Below are positions 39,315 to 49,221 of a stretch of 64,000 nt of DNA, in pieces. Each line of letters begins with the position of its first letter. Position 1 is the first letter of the stretch. Position numbers and translations under genes: made by a program. The notes beneath the pieces are model-generated. The model was not told where the DNA came from. It was given only the letters and a program-made list of their open reading frames with translations, and searched no databases. Source of the stretch: Methylophaga sp. OBS1 (GTDB lineage: Bacteria > Pseudomonadota > Gammaproteobacteria > Nitrosococcales > Methylophagaceae); NCBI RefSeq assembly GCF_026319365.1, contig NZ_JAPDMS010000003.1, positions 124,001 to 188,000 on the forward strand. Direction: 5' to 3'.

Positions 39315-41774
39315 TCAGTCGGATAGCGGGACAGCATGGTCTTCGGTGGGGTTGGAAGGAAACAGCCAGACAGTCAGCAGGTACAAAAGCAATGCCACAG
39401 CAATCAGCACGCGAAAGCCGAACTGTATCGCGATCAAGGTCGCCAGGATGGGACTCATTACCGAGGCAAAGCCATTAATTCCCCAGGCCCAGGGAATCAT
39501 CTCATCATGCTCACGTCCGAGCATGCTCATCGCAGCCGGGAATGGGACCCCCATGCAAAAGCCCAGTGGCAGAATCATCAGAATCGCCAGCAGATAACGC
39601 AGAATATCCGACTGGGCAAGCAGAAACTGGGCAATGGCCGCATAATGGGTCAAATACACTGCACTTAGGACAATCATGACCATTACCGCCGCTATCACCT
39701 GACTGCGTGGCTGAACCTGGCTGAGTCGACCGGACAGGTAACTGCCTAGCCCTGCCGCCAGCAGAAAACCGGCAATCACGGTGGTCACTGCATAGACCGG
39801 ATGGTGCAGAATCAGTACAAACTTCTGAATAAAGGCGATTTCGACAAATAAAAAGGCCAGTCCCAGCGCAAAGAAATAGGCCAGTACCCGTTTATGCAGC
39901 GGCTGAGCCTGTTCACGATCTCTGCGTCGACGACGCCACAGCCACAGTGGCAGTAATAACAGGACAAAACTCGCGAGCATGGCCTGAACCAGAGCTGCCA
40001 GCAACAGCAAATAACCGCTTTCCAGCAGGAAAATGCTACCGGCATCGAGCAGTGACAGAATTTCCGGCAACGTTTCCCATTTGAAGAATTGCGAAAAATA
40101 GGGTTGATTGTCGGTAGCAGGGGCAATGTTAAATTTATAGTCATCCACAAAGCCATCCCGGTCGCCGGTTAACAGGGCTGTCGCCGCCTGATAGAAATAA
40201 GGCGCTTTCAACTGATGGAAACGGTTGGCCACTGGTTCAGTCATGCCGGGATAATAGGCAATATCAAAATTAAACTGCTGGCTGAATGCCTTAAGCTGGC
40301 CGATTTCCTCAGCATTGATACGACCGTTTTTAATGACCAGGGTGGTTGTTTGCCAGCTTCTTATCAGCATCAGGCTCTGTGACGGCGTCAGTGTCTCTGT
40401 ATCCAGCGCTGCGGACACTGTGGCGATCAGCTTGGGCACCACCCGCGGTGGCAGGGTCGCCGGCTGGGTGATACTGAGATATCCGCCTGGCCTGAGATGT
40501 GACAACGTGTCACATATCGACTCGACGGTAAACAGGTAATTTTCACTCATCGAATACAAACCGCCTGTCGTCCCCGCCCCACTCAGAAAGGACATGGTGA
40601 TCAAATCGTATTGCCGCTCAGTGTTGGTGATGTAGGCCCGGGCCTCTGATTGATGCACCTCGACCTGAGGTAGATTGTAGAGATTGCCTGCATAAGCCGC
40701 GTAATCATCCTGAACCAGTTCGATCATCTGTGGATTGGCTTCGACTGCATCAATATGCGGGCTCTGAAACAGCAGGGCCTGCAAAACATCACTGCCAGTC
40801 CCGGCACCAAGCACCAGCACATCATCCATGGCTCTGAATTGATAAGGCAGCGCGGAACTGGTCTGCCCCAGGAAGCTGAGCGCTTCGATATCGCCGTCAA
40901 AACGAGTGATCGCCGTCATCGCATCGGCATCACTGAACACCGCCAATTGTTCGGGCAACTGGCTGTCACTGAGGATACTGAGTCCCGGCGCGAAGCGCAG
41001 TGGCACCTGTCTGGATTCCACCACACTCAGTACCCCAAGCGGGCTGGATTTTCGTTGCAACACCCGTGTTTCCGGCACAGTCAGTAATTGACTCAGTCCC
41101 TTATAAGAGGACAGATTGAGCTGCATCGCGCCGGGGAGTGTCAATACCGTTCCCGTTGCAACCACCAGCAAACCGGCTTGCCAGATTCTTCTTTCGGTCC
41201 CCACCCAGAGCGGCGACCGACTGAGCAGAAGCAGGCCGGCCAGTAACACCAGCAAGGGTAAAACCCAAAGGACAAGCTCAACATCAATCACAAACAACAG
41301 GGCAATAATAGCCACGCTACCCAGCGCGGCGCCCAACAGGTCAGCGGCGTAGAGCGTCGGGATGCCAGTGCGGAATTGATACAGAGACAATCCGATAATA
41401 TTGGCTGCAAAAAAGAAAGGTAAGGCCAGGATGAGATAGACGCCCAACCAGTAGACCAGCTGCCAGGGATCCCATAATAATTGAGCCGGATTGAATGGTA
41501 TTGCCTGTGCCAGCAGGAAACATACTGGCATGGCCATACCCAGCAACAGGATATTAGCGAGAATAACTCTCGGAAAATGGCGGCTCACGCCCTGCCGGGC
41601 CAACGCCAGAAATACCCCGCTCACACCATACCCCAGCAAGGCAAGGCTGATCACCATAAAGGCAAAGTGATGCCACTGGATCAGCGAAAACAGGCGCAGT
41701 AACAGCACTTCATAGGCCAGTGTCGCGCCTGATATAACAGCGATTGTCAGCAGATAGCCAGCACCGGGATGCAT
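39315..41774 (-). CDS. Polytopic membrane protein with spermidine-synthase-like domain
   Basis: 819 aa. About seven N-terminal transmembrane helices (1-215), a soluble methyltransferase/aminopropyltransferase-fold domain (about 300-500: DDVLVLGAGTGSDVLQALL, VEANPQMIELV, YDLITMSFLSG) and about six further helices (about 590-800). This is the layout of fused MFS-type/SpeE-like proteins of uncertain function. SAM or decarboxylated SAM binding is inferred from the GAGTGSD motif. The stop-start distance to the upstream pcm gene is 7 nt, so the two form an operon. Confidence 0.85.
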   Translation of the reverse strand: MHPGAGYLLTIAVISGATLAYEVLLLRLFSLIQWHHFAFMVISLALLGYGVSGVFLALARQGVSRHFPRVILANILLLGMAMPVCFLLAQAIPFNPAQLLWDPWQLVYWLGVYLILALPFFFAANIIGLSLYQFRTGIPTLYAADLLGAALGSVAIIALLFVIDVELVLWVLPLLVLLAGLLLLSRSPLWVGTERRIWQAGLLVVATGTVLTLPGAMQLNLSSYKGLSQLLTVPETRVLQRKSSPLGVLSVVESRQVPLRFAPGLSILSDSQLPEQLAVFSDADAMTAITRFDGDIEALSFLGQTSSALPYQFRAMDDVLVLGAGTGSDVLQALLFQSPHIDAVEANPQMIELVQDDYAAYAGNLYNLPQVEVHQSEARAYITNTERQYDLITMSFLSGAGTTGGLYSMSENYLFTVESICDTLSHLRPGGYLSITQPATLPPRVVPKLIATVSAALDTETLTPSQSLMLIRSWQTTTLVIKNGRINAEEIGQLKAFSQQFNFDIAYYPGMTEPVANRFHQLKAPYFYQAATALLTGDRDGFVDDYKFNIAPATDNQPYFSQFFKWETLPEILSLLDAGSIFLLESGYLLLLAALVQAMLASFVLLLLPLWLWRRRRRDREQAQPLHKRVLAYFFALGLAFLFVEIAFIQKFVLILHHPVYAVTTVIAGFLLAAGLGSYLSGRLSQVQPRSQVIAAVMVMIVLSAVYLTHYAAIAQFLLAQSDILRYLLAILMILPLGFCMGVPFPAAMSMLGREHDEMIPWAWGINGFASVMSPILATLIAIQFGFRVLIAVALLLYLLTVWLFPSNPTEDHAVPLSD

Positions 41775-41781
41775 GACCGTA

Positions 41782-42525
41782 CTAGTGTTCGCCGGTCAGT
41801 GGCACGAATTTTACCGGCAGCAACTGTTCGGTGATAATGTCACCGTCTTCTGTCTTATTTACCAGCACCAGATGCTGCACCATAAAGCGACTGCCCACCG
41901 GGATAACCATTCTGCCGCCCGGCTTCAACTGCTTGAGCAGTCTGGGCGGTATATGGTCAGCAGCGGCGGTCACGATAATCGCATCAAATGGTGCCTGCTC
42001 CTCCCAGCCATAGTAACCATCGCCCTCACGGGTAATCACGTTGTCATAGCCGGTCCGCTTCAGATCCTGCGCCGCTCTCCCGGCCAGTTCCGGCACAATT
42101 TCGATGCTGTAGACCCGGTCAATCAGTTCTGCCAGCACGGCAGCCTGGTAACCGGAACCAGTGCCGATTTCCAGCGCTTTATCTGTGGACTCAAGCTCAA
42201 GCAGGTTGGTCATCAGTGCCACAATAGCCGGCTGCGAAATGGTCTGACCATAGCCAATAGGCAAGGGACGGTTTCGGTAGGACTGATGCCTGTGTTTCTG
42301 CGGCACGAATTCATGACGGGGCACACTACGCATGGCTTCCAATACCTTGGGGTCAAGCTCGGATTCCTTGATGATCGCATCGGTGCTTTGCAGATCCTGA
42401 GCAATCTCTTCGACCAGTGCTTCGCGCTGTTGTTTGAAGTCATCTTGTGCCTGGGCCGGTAGCAGCCAGCCCGCCAGCAGCAGGCTCACGAAGACCAGAC
42501 AATGCGCACGCTGCGTTTTTATCAT
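41782..42525 (-). CDS. Exported protein-L-isoaspartate O-methyltransferase
   Basis: 247 aa. The PCMT core is complete: GYGQTISQPAIVALM, ALEIGTGSGYQAAVLAEL (SAM site), VYSIEIVPEL and FDAIIVTAAADHIPPRL. It transfers a methyl group from SAM to isoaspartyl residues to start their repair. Unlike the usual cytoplasmic Pcm, it begins with a clear signal peptide (FVSLLLAGWLLPAQAQ), so it should act in the periplasm, where SAM supply is a puzzle. GGAGG precedes the ATG. It is the first gene of an operon with the spermidine-synthase-like membrane protein. Confidence 0.92.
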   Translation of the reverse strand: MIKTQRAHCLVFVSLLLAGWLLPAQAQDDFKQQREALVEEIAQDLQSTDAIIKESELDPKVLEAMRSVPRHEFVPQKHRHQSYRNRPLPIGYGQTISQPAIVALMTNLLELESTDKALEIGTGSGYQAAVLAELIDRVYSIEIVPELAGRAAQDLKRTGYDNVITREGDGYYGWEEQAPFDAIIVTAAADHIPPRLLKQLKPGGRMVIPVGSRFMVQHLVLVNKTEDGDIITEQLLPVKFVPLTGEH

Positions 42526-42634
42526 TTCTTGCCTCCAACGGATTGTTTTTGGAAAGAAGTTACCGCTCTACAATACTATGGGATTATGGCGGATGCGAAC
42601 TGGGAGGCATTCAATACCGGCACCGTGGCTGGCT

Positions 42635-43123
42635 TCAGAGTTTGCTCAGCGTCATAAATAGCATGTCGTCGCTGGACTGTTCATCAATCGGCACAAAGCC
42701 CATTTTCTGGTAAAGGTACTGCGCTTTGGCATTGTCCCTCAGCACATTGAGCGTGATGGTCTCAGGCTGATGACGCTCTGTCGCTTCAATTATCAGTAAT
42801 TGAATCAGCGCCTTGCCCAGCCCCTGCCCGCGATAGAGCGGGTTAATAATCACCCGCCCCAGATGTACGGTCTCGGCATCACAGGGCCAGAACTGACCAA
42901 AGCCCATCAGTGACTCATCTGCGTCGGTCAGTGAATAACTCTGGCTATCTGTCATCTGTAGCAGTTTAGGCAAGGCTTCTGCAGAAAAGGGAAAACCGAA
43001 GTCGGGCCCCGCCCAGTGGACACAGGATCGGGCATCGGTAATCCAGGATGACAGCGCCCGGTAATGGCTGGCTCGCGGCTCTGCGAGAGAGAGTTTCATT
43101 GTCAGGGAATATTCAGGAGTCAT
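42635..43123 (-). CDS. GNAT family N-acetyltransferase
   Basis: 162 aa. Acetyl-CoA binding motif A is LGRVIINPLYRGQGLGKALIQLL, with R/Q-x-x-G-x-G/A satisfied by RGQGLG, and motif B is LNVLRDNAKAQYLYQKMGF. The substrate is unknown. The start at 43123 has AGGGG close upstream; ATG 43099 (MKLSLAEPR) is an alternative. It is transcribed alone between pcm and a DMT exporter. Confidence 0.88.
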   Translation of the reverse strand: MTPEYSLTMKLSLAEPRASHYRALSSWITDARSCVHWAGPDFGFPFSAEALPKLLQMTDSQSYSLTDADESLMGFGQFWPCDAETVHLGRVIINPLYRGQGLGKALIQLLIIEATERHQPETITLNVLRDNAKAQYLYQKMGFVPIDEQSSDDMLFMTLSKL

Positions 43124-43192
43124 GCCCCTATTATGGCCGACAGATACTGTGACAACAAACCGGCGACTAATCAGCAGGCAGGTGTTCAGGTG

Positions 43193-44101
43193 CTAATCCG
43201 TCACAGACCGCCGTCGACCAGCATAAATGCTTAACAGCGTGACCGTGACCAGAATTAAAGTCATGCCGATAATCTGAACCTCGCTGAGGGATTGATTTAA
43301 CACGGCGACACCGAACAATGAAGCTGTGACCGGCTCAACCATGGCCACCACCGCGGCGACCGAGGGCACCGTATATTTCAGCCCCACAATATAGAGGATG
43401 AATGACAGCCCACCGCCAAAGATCCCCAGCAATGCAAATAATGGCCAGCTCGTGGAGCCATGCACAGCCAGCATCTGTTCAACATCAATCAGCCAGATCA
43501 AGCTGCCCACCAGCACAGCCAGAGCGATGGTCAGGATCGCCTGGGGACTGCCATGTGGCGCGGCATATTTAAAACCGAAGATAAACACCGCATAGGACAA
43601 ACCGGATAACAGCCCTGCAATAATGCCCAGCTTGGTGGTGGACACTGCATCCTGGGCGTAGATACCGGTCAGCAAAATCACCCCGGCCATCACCACTGTC
43701 ATGGCAAGCCATTTTTGCCATGTCGGTTTTTCCAGCCGGCAGGCAAAAGCAATGAGATAAACAAATACCGGCGCGCAGTACATCAGGGTGGCAGCGACGG
43801 CGACACTGCCCTCGTTGATACTCAGAAAGTAGAAAGAAAAGTTACCGGCAACACCTATGCCGGCAAGGGCTGACCAGGTCCATAGACGCCATTGGCTGAG
43901 ACCACTGCGGCGGGGTCGAAGTGCCAGCCAGACCAGGACAAACATCAGCCCAATCGCGCCACGATAAAATGACACCACCAGCGCATCCCAGCCAAAAGCC
44001 ATGAGTAACGCCGCAACACCACCGGAAAGTCCCCAGAACAGCGCAGCAAGCACAACAAAGAGCGTGCTCAATTTAGCCAGTTGTACTACGTTAACGGGCA
44101 T
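43193..44101 (-). CDS. EamA family (DMT superfamily) transporter
   Basis: 302 aa with ten predicted transmembrane helices in two EamA repeats. ALFWGLSGGVAALLMAFG begins the first and YTVPSVAAVVAMVEPVTASLFG closes the second. The family exports amino acids, sugars or other metabolites; the substrate here is unknown. It is followed by the GNAT gene on the same strand after a 69-bp gap. Confidence 0.9.
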   Translation of the reverse strand: MPVNVVQLAKLSTLFVVLAALFWGLSGGVAALLMAFGWDALVVSFYRGAIGLMFVLVWLALRPRRSGLSQWRLWTWSALAGIGVAGNFSFYFLSINEGSVAVAATLMYCAPVFVYLIAFACRLEKPTWQKWLAMTVVMAGVILLTGIYAQDAVSTTKLGIIAGLLSGLSYAVFIFGFKYAAPHGSPQAILTIALAVLVGSLIWLIDVEQMLAVHGSTSWPLFALLGIFGGGLSFILYIVGLKYTVPSVAAVVAMVEPVTASLFGVAVLNQSLSEVQIIGMTLILVTVTLLSIYAGRRRSVTD

Positions 44102-44125
44102 GAATCACTCAAAATTCAATAATAA

Positions 44126-45064
44126 TCAGGCTGCCTGAATTCGGTTACGCCCGGCCTGCTTGGCCTGATACAAGGCCTGGTCGACACGGTCGACAAAATC
44201 TCTCAGTTCGTCTTTGTGTGAAGGCACGATAGTGCCAGTGCCAATGCTGATAGTCAGCAACTGAGACACTTCAGACTGTGCATGCGGGATCTGTTGTTTG
44301 AAAATAAACTGCTGGCAACGCTCAGCCATTTTCTGCGCCGCTTCAGCATCAGTCTCCGGCAGCACCATGACAAACTCCTCGCCCCCGAAACGGGCAAAGA
44401 AATCTTTTGAACGGGTGGCGACGTCTGACAACACCTGTGCCACCTTAATCAGGCAATCATCGCCCTGCATATGACCGTAAAAGTCGTTGTATTGTTTGAA
44501 AAAATCGATATCAATCAGCAGCAGTGACAGGGGCTGATGTTCGCGTCGGGCCCGGACCCATTCTTCTTCCAGCACCGAGTCAAGCATGCGTCGGTTAGAT
44601 ACGCCCGTGAGGCCATCTTTGAAAGACAGCTCCTCCAATTCTTTTTGCAGATCCAGCAGCTTCTGCTCGGTTTCCTTACGCTCGCTGATATCGAACATAA
44701 AACCGATAAGGGCGGTCACTTCACCATTCTCGTCGCGGGCCACATGGACCACATCCCGGATCCAGACATAGTGACCATCTTTGGTCAGTGCACGGTAATC
44801 GGCCTCGTGATCGCTACCGGACTGGGACTGGGAGACACAGAAATCGACGACCCATTTTTGATCATCAGGATGCATACGTTCGGCCCAGTCATTGACCGAC
44901 ACCCAGCTTGATGGCGCCCAGCCCAGCAGTTCCTCGATTTGCGGGCCGATATAGACAAACTGCATAGTCTGCCAGTCGAGCTTCCAGGGAATGGCTCGGG
45001 TCGACTCCAGCAGCGTTTTGTAGAGGTCGTTATCCGGTTCAACAGTCTGTGAATGATCATCCAT
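44126..45064 (-). CDS. PAS domain diguanylate cyclase
   Basis: 312 aa, soluble. N-terminal PAS (about 20-110) with PAC motif (ADYRALTKDGHYVWIRDVVH), then a short coiled coil (ERKETEQKLLDLQKELEEL) and a GGDEF domain (about 150-310). The active site RFGGEEF is intact and an I-site RSKD lies five residues before it, so it should make c-di-GMP with product inhibition. The PAS ligand is unknown. Third diguanylate cyclase in the window. Confidence 0.94.
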   Translation of the reverse strand: MDDHSQTVEPDNDLYKTLLESTRAIPWKLDWQTMQFVYIGPQIEELLGWAPSSWVSVNDWAERMHPDDQKWVVDFCVSQSQSGSDHEADYRALTKDGHYVWIRDVVHVARDENGEVTALIGFMFDISERKETEQKLLDLQKELEELSFKDGLTGVSNRRMLDSVLEEEWVRARREHQPLSLLLIDIDFFKQYNDFYGHMQGDDCLIKVAQVLSDVATRSKDFFARFGGEEFVMVLPETDAEAAQKMAERCQQFIFKQQIPHAQSEVSQLLTISIGTGTIVPSHKDELRDFVDRVDQALYQAKQAGRNRIQAA

Positions 45065-45138
45065 TTTTGCAGAGTCCTTATGGCTAAGCGTTCCCTGGCG
45101 ATAATGTCATTCCGTGACCGATTTCACAGGATTATCGC

Positions 45139-46119
45139 TTAACTTTGCTCAAAACCAAAGCTGACCACCTCACTAATGGTGGTTTTTTCAGCCAGCAACA
45201 GCATCAGACGGTCCAGGCCCAGGGCGACACCGGTACAGGGCGGCAACCCCTGCTCTACCGCTGCCAACAGCCGGTTATCGATGGGCATGAGCGCTTTATT
45301 CTGCTCTGCTCGCCGTCTGTTATCGGTCACAAAACGACGGCGCAGTTCGCCCGCATCAAGACATTCATCGTAACCATTAGCCAATTCCATTCCACCGGCG
45401 TATAACTCAAACCGGGCCGCGACCTCGATACCTTGCGGGTTTTGATAAACTTTTGCCAACTGCGCCTGTGATGCGGGGAAGTCATAAATGATGACCGGCT
45501 TGTCGAGAGCTTTAAGTTCGGTTTCAATCACCTCACTCATCAGCATCTCCAGCCAGCCGTCATAATCCGTCTGCCAGTCTGCTGGCAGATGGCTGATTGC
45601 CGCATGCGCAGCCTGTTTCAGGGTCTTGCTGTCCTGCTGTTCAATATCCATCTGCAGATACTGCTGAAATGCCTGGTGGTATGACATTTTGATTGCCGCC
45701 GGGGTATTTGCCACCTGCTGCAGCAGCTGATCCACTTCCTGCATCAGGCCGGCATAATCCAATGCCGGACGATACCACTCCAGCATCGTGAATTCCGGAT
45801 TATGCCACCGACCCAGCTCACCATGACGAAAGACTTTGGCGATTTGATAAATGTCACCACTGCCCCCAGCGAGCAGACGTTTCATCGCGAACTCGGGCGA
45901 AGTCTGCAGATAGTAAGAAACCGGCTGACTGCCGGCTGGCTGGTAATACGTTTCGAAGCTGTCGAGATAAGTTGCTGTTGGCGCGGCCTGCGACAGCACC
46001 GGGGTATCAACTTCCAGAACATGACGCTCGGCAAAAAAACGGCGGACATCAGCCAGAAGCTGAGCCCGCCGTTTTAGGGTGTCGATGGTGGCTGAGGGTT
46101 GCCAGACTGTTTCTGTCAT
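45139..46119 (-). CDS. epmA: EF-P--(R)-beta-lysine ligase EpmA
   Basis: 326-aa lysyl-tRNA-synthetase paralogue (PoxA/GenX/YjeA) without an anticodon-binding domain. It attaches (R)-beta-lysine to the conserved Lys of EF-P. Class II motifs: PVLSQAAPTATYLDSFETYY, YLQTSPEFAMKRLLA, FRHGELGRWHNPEFTMLEWYR (quoted in part) and the C-terminal GVALGLDRLMLLL. The ATG at 46119 overlaps the efp stop codon by one base (TGATG), so EF-P and its modifier are translationally coupled. Confidence 0.97.
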   Translation of the reverse strand: MTETVWQPSATIDTLKRRAQLLADVRRFFAERHVLEVDTPVLSQAAPTATYLDSFETYYQPAGSQPVSYYLQTSPEFAMKRLLAGGSGDIYQIAKVFRHGELGRWHNPEFTMLEWYRPALDYAGLMQEVDQLLQQVANTPAAIKMSYHQAFQQYLQMDIEQQDSKTLKQAAHAAISHLPADWQTDYDGWLEMLMSEVIETELKALDKPVIIYDFPASQAQLAKVYQNPQGIEVAARFELYAGGMELANGYDECLDAGELRRRFVTDNRRRAEQNKALMPIDNRLLAAVEQGLPPCTGVALGLDRLMLLLAEKTTISEVVSFGFEQS

Positions 46120-46688
46120 CAATCCTTGGCGCGTTCGACGTAGGATGAAGTCCGGGTATCGACTTTCAGCACTTCACCGATTTCGATAAACAGCGGCACA
46201 CGCACAACGGCACCGGTTTCCAGCGTGGCCGGTTTACCACCACCGCTTGAGGTATCGCCACGCACACCCGGATCAGTTTCAACCACCGCGAGATTGACGA
46301 AATTCGGCGGAGATACCAGCAAAGGTGCGCCATTCCAGAGTGTCACGGTGTAAGTATATTGTTCTTTGAGCCAGTCTTTGGATTCCGCAATCGCATTGGC
46401 ATCAGCGGCATACTGTTCAAAGGACGTCGGGTCCATAAAGTACCAGAACTCACTGTCGTTGTAGGAGTACTCCAGATCGATTTCGATGACGTCAGCACCT
46501 TCCACGGTATCACCGGATTTGAATGTGCGTTCATTGACGCGGCCGGTTTTCAGGTTACGGAATTTAACGCGATTAAAGGCCTGACCTTTACCGGGTTTAA
46601 CGAACTCATTTTCGATAATGCTGCATGGGTCGCCATCCAGCATGAATTTGAGACCCGATTTGAATTCATTTGTACTATAGCTTGCCAT
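46119..46688 (-). CDS. efp: Translation elongation factor P
   Basis: 189 aa, three beta-barrel domains resembling tRNA. It relieves ribosome stalling at polyproline. The modified Lys is visible in VKPGKGQAF near residue 34, as in EpmA-type EF-P. The ATG at 46688 is preferred to an upstream in-frame start because GAGGT precedes it and MASYSTNEF is the usual N-terminus. It is cotranscribed with epmA and divergent from epmB. Confidence 0.97.
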   Translation of the reverse strand: MASYSTNEFKSGLKFMLDGDPCSIIENEFVKPGKGQAFNRVKFRNLKTGRVNERTFKSGDTVEGADVIEIDLEYSYNDSEFWYFMDPTSFEQYAADANAIAESKDWLKEQYTYTVTLWNGAPLLVSPPNFVNLAVVETDPGVRGDTSSGGGKPATLETGAVVRVPLFIEIGEVLKVDTRTSSYVERAKD

Positions 46689-46739
46689 CTTGACCTCTTT
46701 TAGGGGACGATCTTCGCCTGCCTGAGAATAAAAGTGACT

Positions 46740-47747
46740 ATGATACCGCAATCCCCGCCCTTAAAGACAAAACAAAGCTGGCAACAGGCCCTGGCGGAAG
46801 CCGTGTCTGATGCCGATGAATTATTGGCACAACTGGGCCTGAGCGGCGCTCTCAAGACCATCGACAAGGCTAAAATTCGCCAGTTTCCTCTGCGCGTGCC
46901 GCAAAGCTATATCAACAAGATGCGCTATGGTGATAAGCAGGACCCCCTGTTAAAACAGGTGTTGCCGCTGATTGATGAAAGTCTGGAAATAGCGGGCTTC
47001 GGCCGTGATCCGGTAGGCGATCAATTGGCCGTCACCGGCCCCGGAATTTTACAGAAATATCAGGGTCGGGCCTTACTGGTGACCACCGGTGCCTGCGCGA
47101 TTCACTGTCGTTACTGTTTCCGTCGTCATTTTCCCTATTCTGACAGCAACCCTCTGGCCAGCCAGTTCAATGAGACACTGGCACAGTTACAGGCTGACAC
47201 CCACATCAATGAAGTTATCTTAAGCGGTGGCGATCCGCTCTCCCTCAGTGATGACAAACTGTCGAGGCTGGTGGCGGAGCTGGAACAGATCCCGCATCTG
47301 AAACGATTACGAATCCATACCCGGCTACCGGTCGTCTTGCCTGAGCGCATTGATGCCAACTTACTCAAATGGATTAGCGACTGTGAACTCAAGGTTGTGA
47401 TGGTTATCCATGCCAATCATGCCAATGAAATTGATGAGGACGCGGAGCTCGCACTGTTGAAATTACAGCAGGCAGGCTGTCAGTTACTGAACCAGACTGT
47501 GTTACTGAGGGGGATAAACGATTCGGTCGATGCCCTGGTGAATCTGAGTGAGCGCCTGAATGACGTCAATGTCATGCCCTATTATCTGCATCTTCTGGAT
47601 AAAGTGGCCGGTGCGGCACACTTTGATGTGACAGAAGCCAGCGCCATCGGACTGCTGGATAAAATCAGAACACAGTTGCCGGGCTACCTGGTGCCGAGAC
47701 TGGTACGGGAAATTCAGGGCGAAGCGAGCAAAACCATTATTCGCTGA
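46740..47747 (+). CDS. epmB: EF-P beta-lysylation protein EpmB (lysine 2,3-aminomutase)
   Basis: 335-aa radical SAM enzyme (YjeK) that makes (R)-beta-lysine for EpmA. The cluster motif CxxxCxxC is [23 protein letters not shown] and [14 protein letters not shown] are family segments. It diverges from efp; the two start codons are about 50 bp apart, so the promoters overlap. The ATG at 46740 is chosen; a GTG at 46734 is also in frame. Confidence 0.96.
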   Translation: MIPQSPPLKTKQSWQQALAEAVSDADELLAQLGLSGALKTIDKAKIRQFPLRVPQSYINKMRYGDKQDPLLKQVLPLIDESLEIAGFGRDPVGDQLAVTGPGILQKYQGRALLVTTGACAIHCRYCFRRHFPYSDSNPLASQFNETLAQLQADTHINEVILSGGDPLSLSDDKLSRLVAELEQIPHLKRLRIHTRLPVVLPERIDANLLKWISDCELKVVMVIHANHANEIDEDAELALLKLQQAGCQLLNQTVLLRGINDSVDALVNLSERLNDVNVMPYYLHLLDKVAGAAHFDVTEASAIGLLDKIRTQLPGYLVPRLVREIQGEASKTIIR

Positions 47748-47760
47748 CTAGCCCAGACAC

Positions 47761-47792
47761 AAAAAAGCCCTCTCCCCGGCAGGAAGAGGGCC
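47761..47792 (-). terminator. Terminator of gltA
   Basis: GCCCTCT (47767-47773) pairs with AGAGGGC (47785-47791), followed on the minus strand by TTTTTT (47766-47761). Outer GACAC/GTGTC arms extend it. Confidence 0.85.
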
Positions 47793-47810
47793 TGTGTCAG
47801 CTTAGTGAAA

Positions 47811-48971
47811 TTAGCCGCGCTGGTTCATCGGCACATATTCACGCATTTCGCTACCGACATAAATCTGAGTCGGACGATAAATGCGGTTGTTGGCAATCTG
47901 CTCACGCCAGTGTGCCAGCCAGCCAGCGCTACGGGCGACGGCAAACAACGCCGTGAACTGATCTTCAGGAATGCCCATTTCTGAATACAGAATACCGGAG
48001 TAGAAATCCACATTCGGATAGACGCCTTTATGACCCAGGCGATCCGCGCAGACTTCTTCCAGTTTCAATGCGGTGTCGAACATATCATCCAGTGCGCCGC
48101 CCCGCTCCTCAACCAGTTTTTCCACCAGTTTGTGCAGGATGGTGGCACGCGGGTCTTTGACCTTGTATTCGCGGTGGCCCATACCCCAGATGACTTCCTT
48201 GTTTTTCAGTTTGCCATCAACCCAGGCTTCAACATTATCCGGTGACCCGATCTCCTGCAGCATGCCGACAACGCGCTGATTGGCACCGCCATGTAATGGG
48301 CCGGACAAGGTGCCAATCGCGGCAGAAATGACGCTGTAAGGGGATGCCAGGGTGGAACCGGCAACCAGCGCGGCAAAAGTGGAAGCGTTGAGCGTGTGTT
48401 CCGCGTGCAGGATCAGGCAGACATCCATGATTTTGGCCAGCAGTGGATCCGGCTCTTCTCCGTTAAACATGTAGAGCAGGTTTTCGGCGACCGACAGATC
48501 CGAGCGTGGTTGAATCGGGTCCCAGCCGTAGCGGATGTGCTGCCACATCGCAACCAATGGTGACATCTGCGCGATGATATTCACGGTCATGTTGCGCACG
48601 TAGTCCAGATCTTCACAGGTATCGGCGCCGGTCAGACACTCAGTGCCCGGGTAGAACATGCCCAGACTGGATACCGCTGTCTGCAGCATATCCATCGGAT
48701 GGCCGTCATGCGGGAAGTGACGCATCATTTCACGAATGTGATATTTGATGCGGTAGTTCTGACGTAATTCCTGTTTGAAGTCGTCGAGTGCTTTCTGGGT
48801 TGGCAGTTCGCCATTGAGCAACAACAGCGTGGATTCTTCAAAACTGCTGTTTTCTGCCAGGGTTTCCAGCGGGTAGCCGCGGTAACTCAGTATACCTTTC
48901 TCACCATCGATGTAAGAAATGGCGGACTTCGTTGCCGGGACACCTTCCAGGCCGGGTAAAAAATCACTCAT
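47811..48971 (-). CDS. gltA: Citrate synthase
   Basis: 386 aa. It condenses acetyl-CoA and oxaloacetate at entry to the TCA cycle. Active-site segments: CLILHAEHTLNASTF (His), SGPLHGGANQRV (His) and VYPNVDFYSG (Asp). The length and the start LPGLEGVPATKSAISYIDG fit the short, Gram-positive/archaeal-like citrate synthase type (also prpC-like) rather than the 430-aa NADH-inhibited enterobacterial form. It is monocistronic, with a terminator behind it. Confidence 0.93.
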   Translation of the reverse strand: MSDFLPGLEGVPATKSAISYIDGEKGILSYRGYPLETLAENSSFEESTLLLLNGELPTQKALDDFKQELRQNYRIKYHIREMMRHFPHDGHPMDMLQTAVSSLGMFYPGTECLTGADTCEDLDYVRNMTVNIIAQMSPLVAMWQHIRYGWDPIQPRSDLSVAENLLYMFNGEEPDPLLAKIMDVCLILHAEHTLNASTFAALVAGSTLASPYSVISAAIGTLSGPLHGGANQRVVGMLQEIGSPDNVEAWVDGKLKNKEVIWGMGHREYKVKDPRATILHKLVEKLVEERGGALDDMFDTALKLEEVCADRLGHKGVYPNVDFYSGILYSEMGIPEDQFTALFAVARSAGWLAHWREQIANNRIYRPTQIYVGSEMREYVPMNQRG

Positions 48972-49159
48972 CTACAACCTCATAAAATAACTTGATGGCG
49001 GAGACTTGGTACGCTTAATTTGCAGCAGGGCAATGTGCTATCGGGGTATCCCTCAACAGGGCGAGTTCCGGACTGAGATGAGTCTATCTACATTTCATGG
49101 TTAGCCAGAGCTGCACCGCACGTTGATATCACATCATAAAGCGCACCAGAAAAGCAGGC

Positions 49160-49165
49160 ATTATA
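49160..49165 (-). promoter_or_regulatory. Candidate -10 element of gltA
   Basis: TATAAT on the minus strand. A GTGACG-like -35 lies 15-16 nt upstream. It would give a leader of about 190 nt before gltA. The gap 48972-49221 shows no ORF or other recognised element. Confidence 0.4.
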
Positions 49166-49221
49166 CTGCATTGCCCCTGCCGTCACACCCCGGATATGCT
49201 TAGCATTTGATTCGTCGGCCT

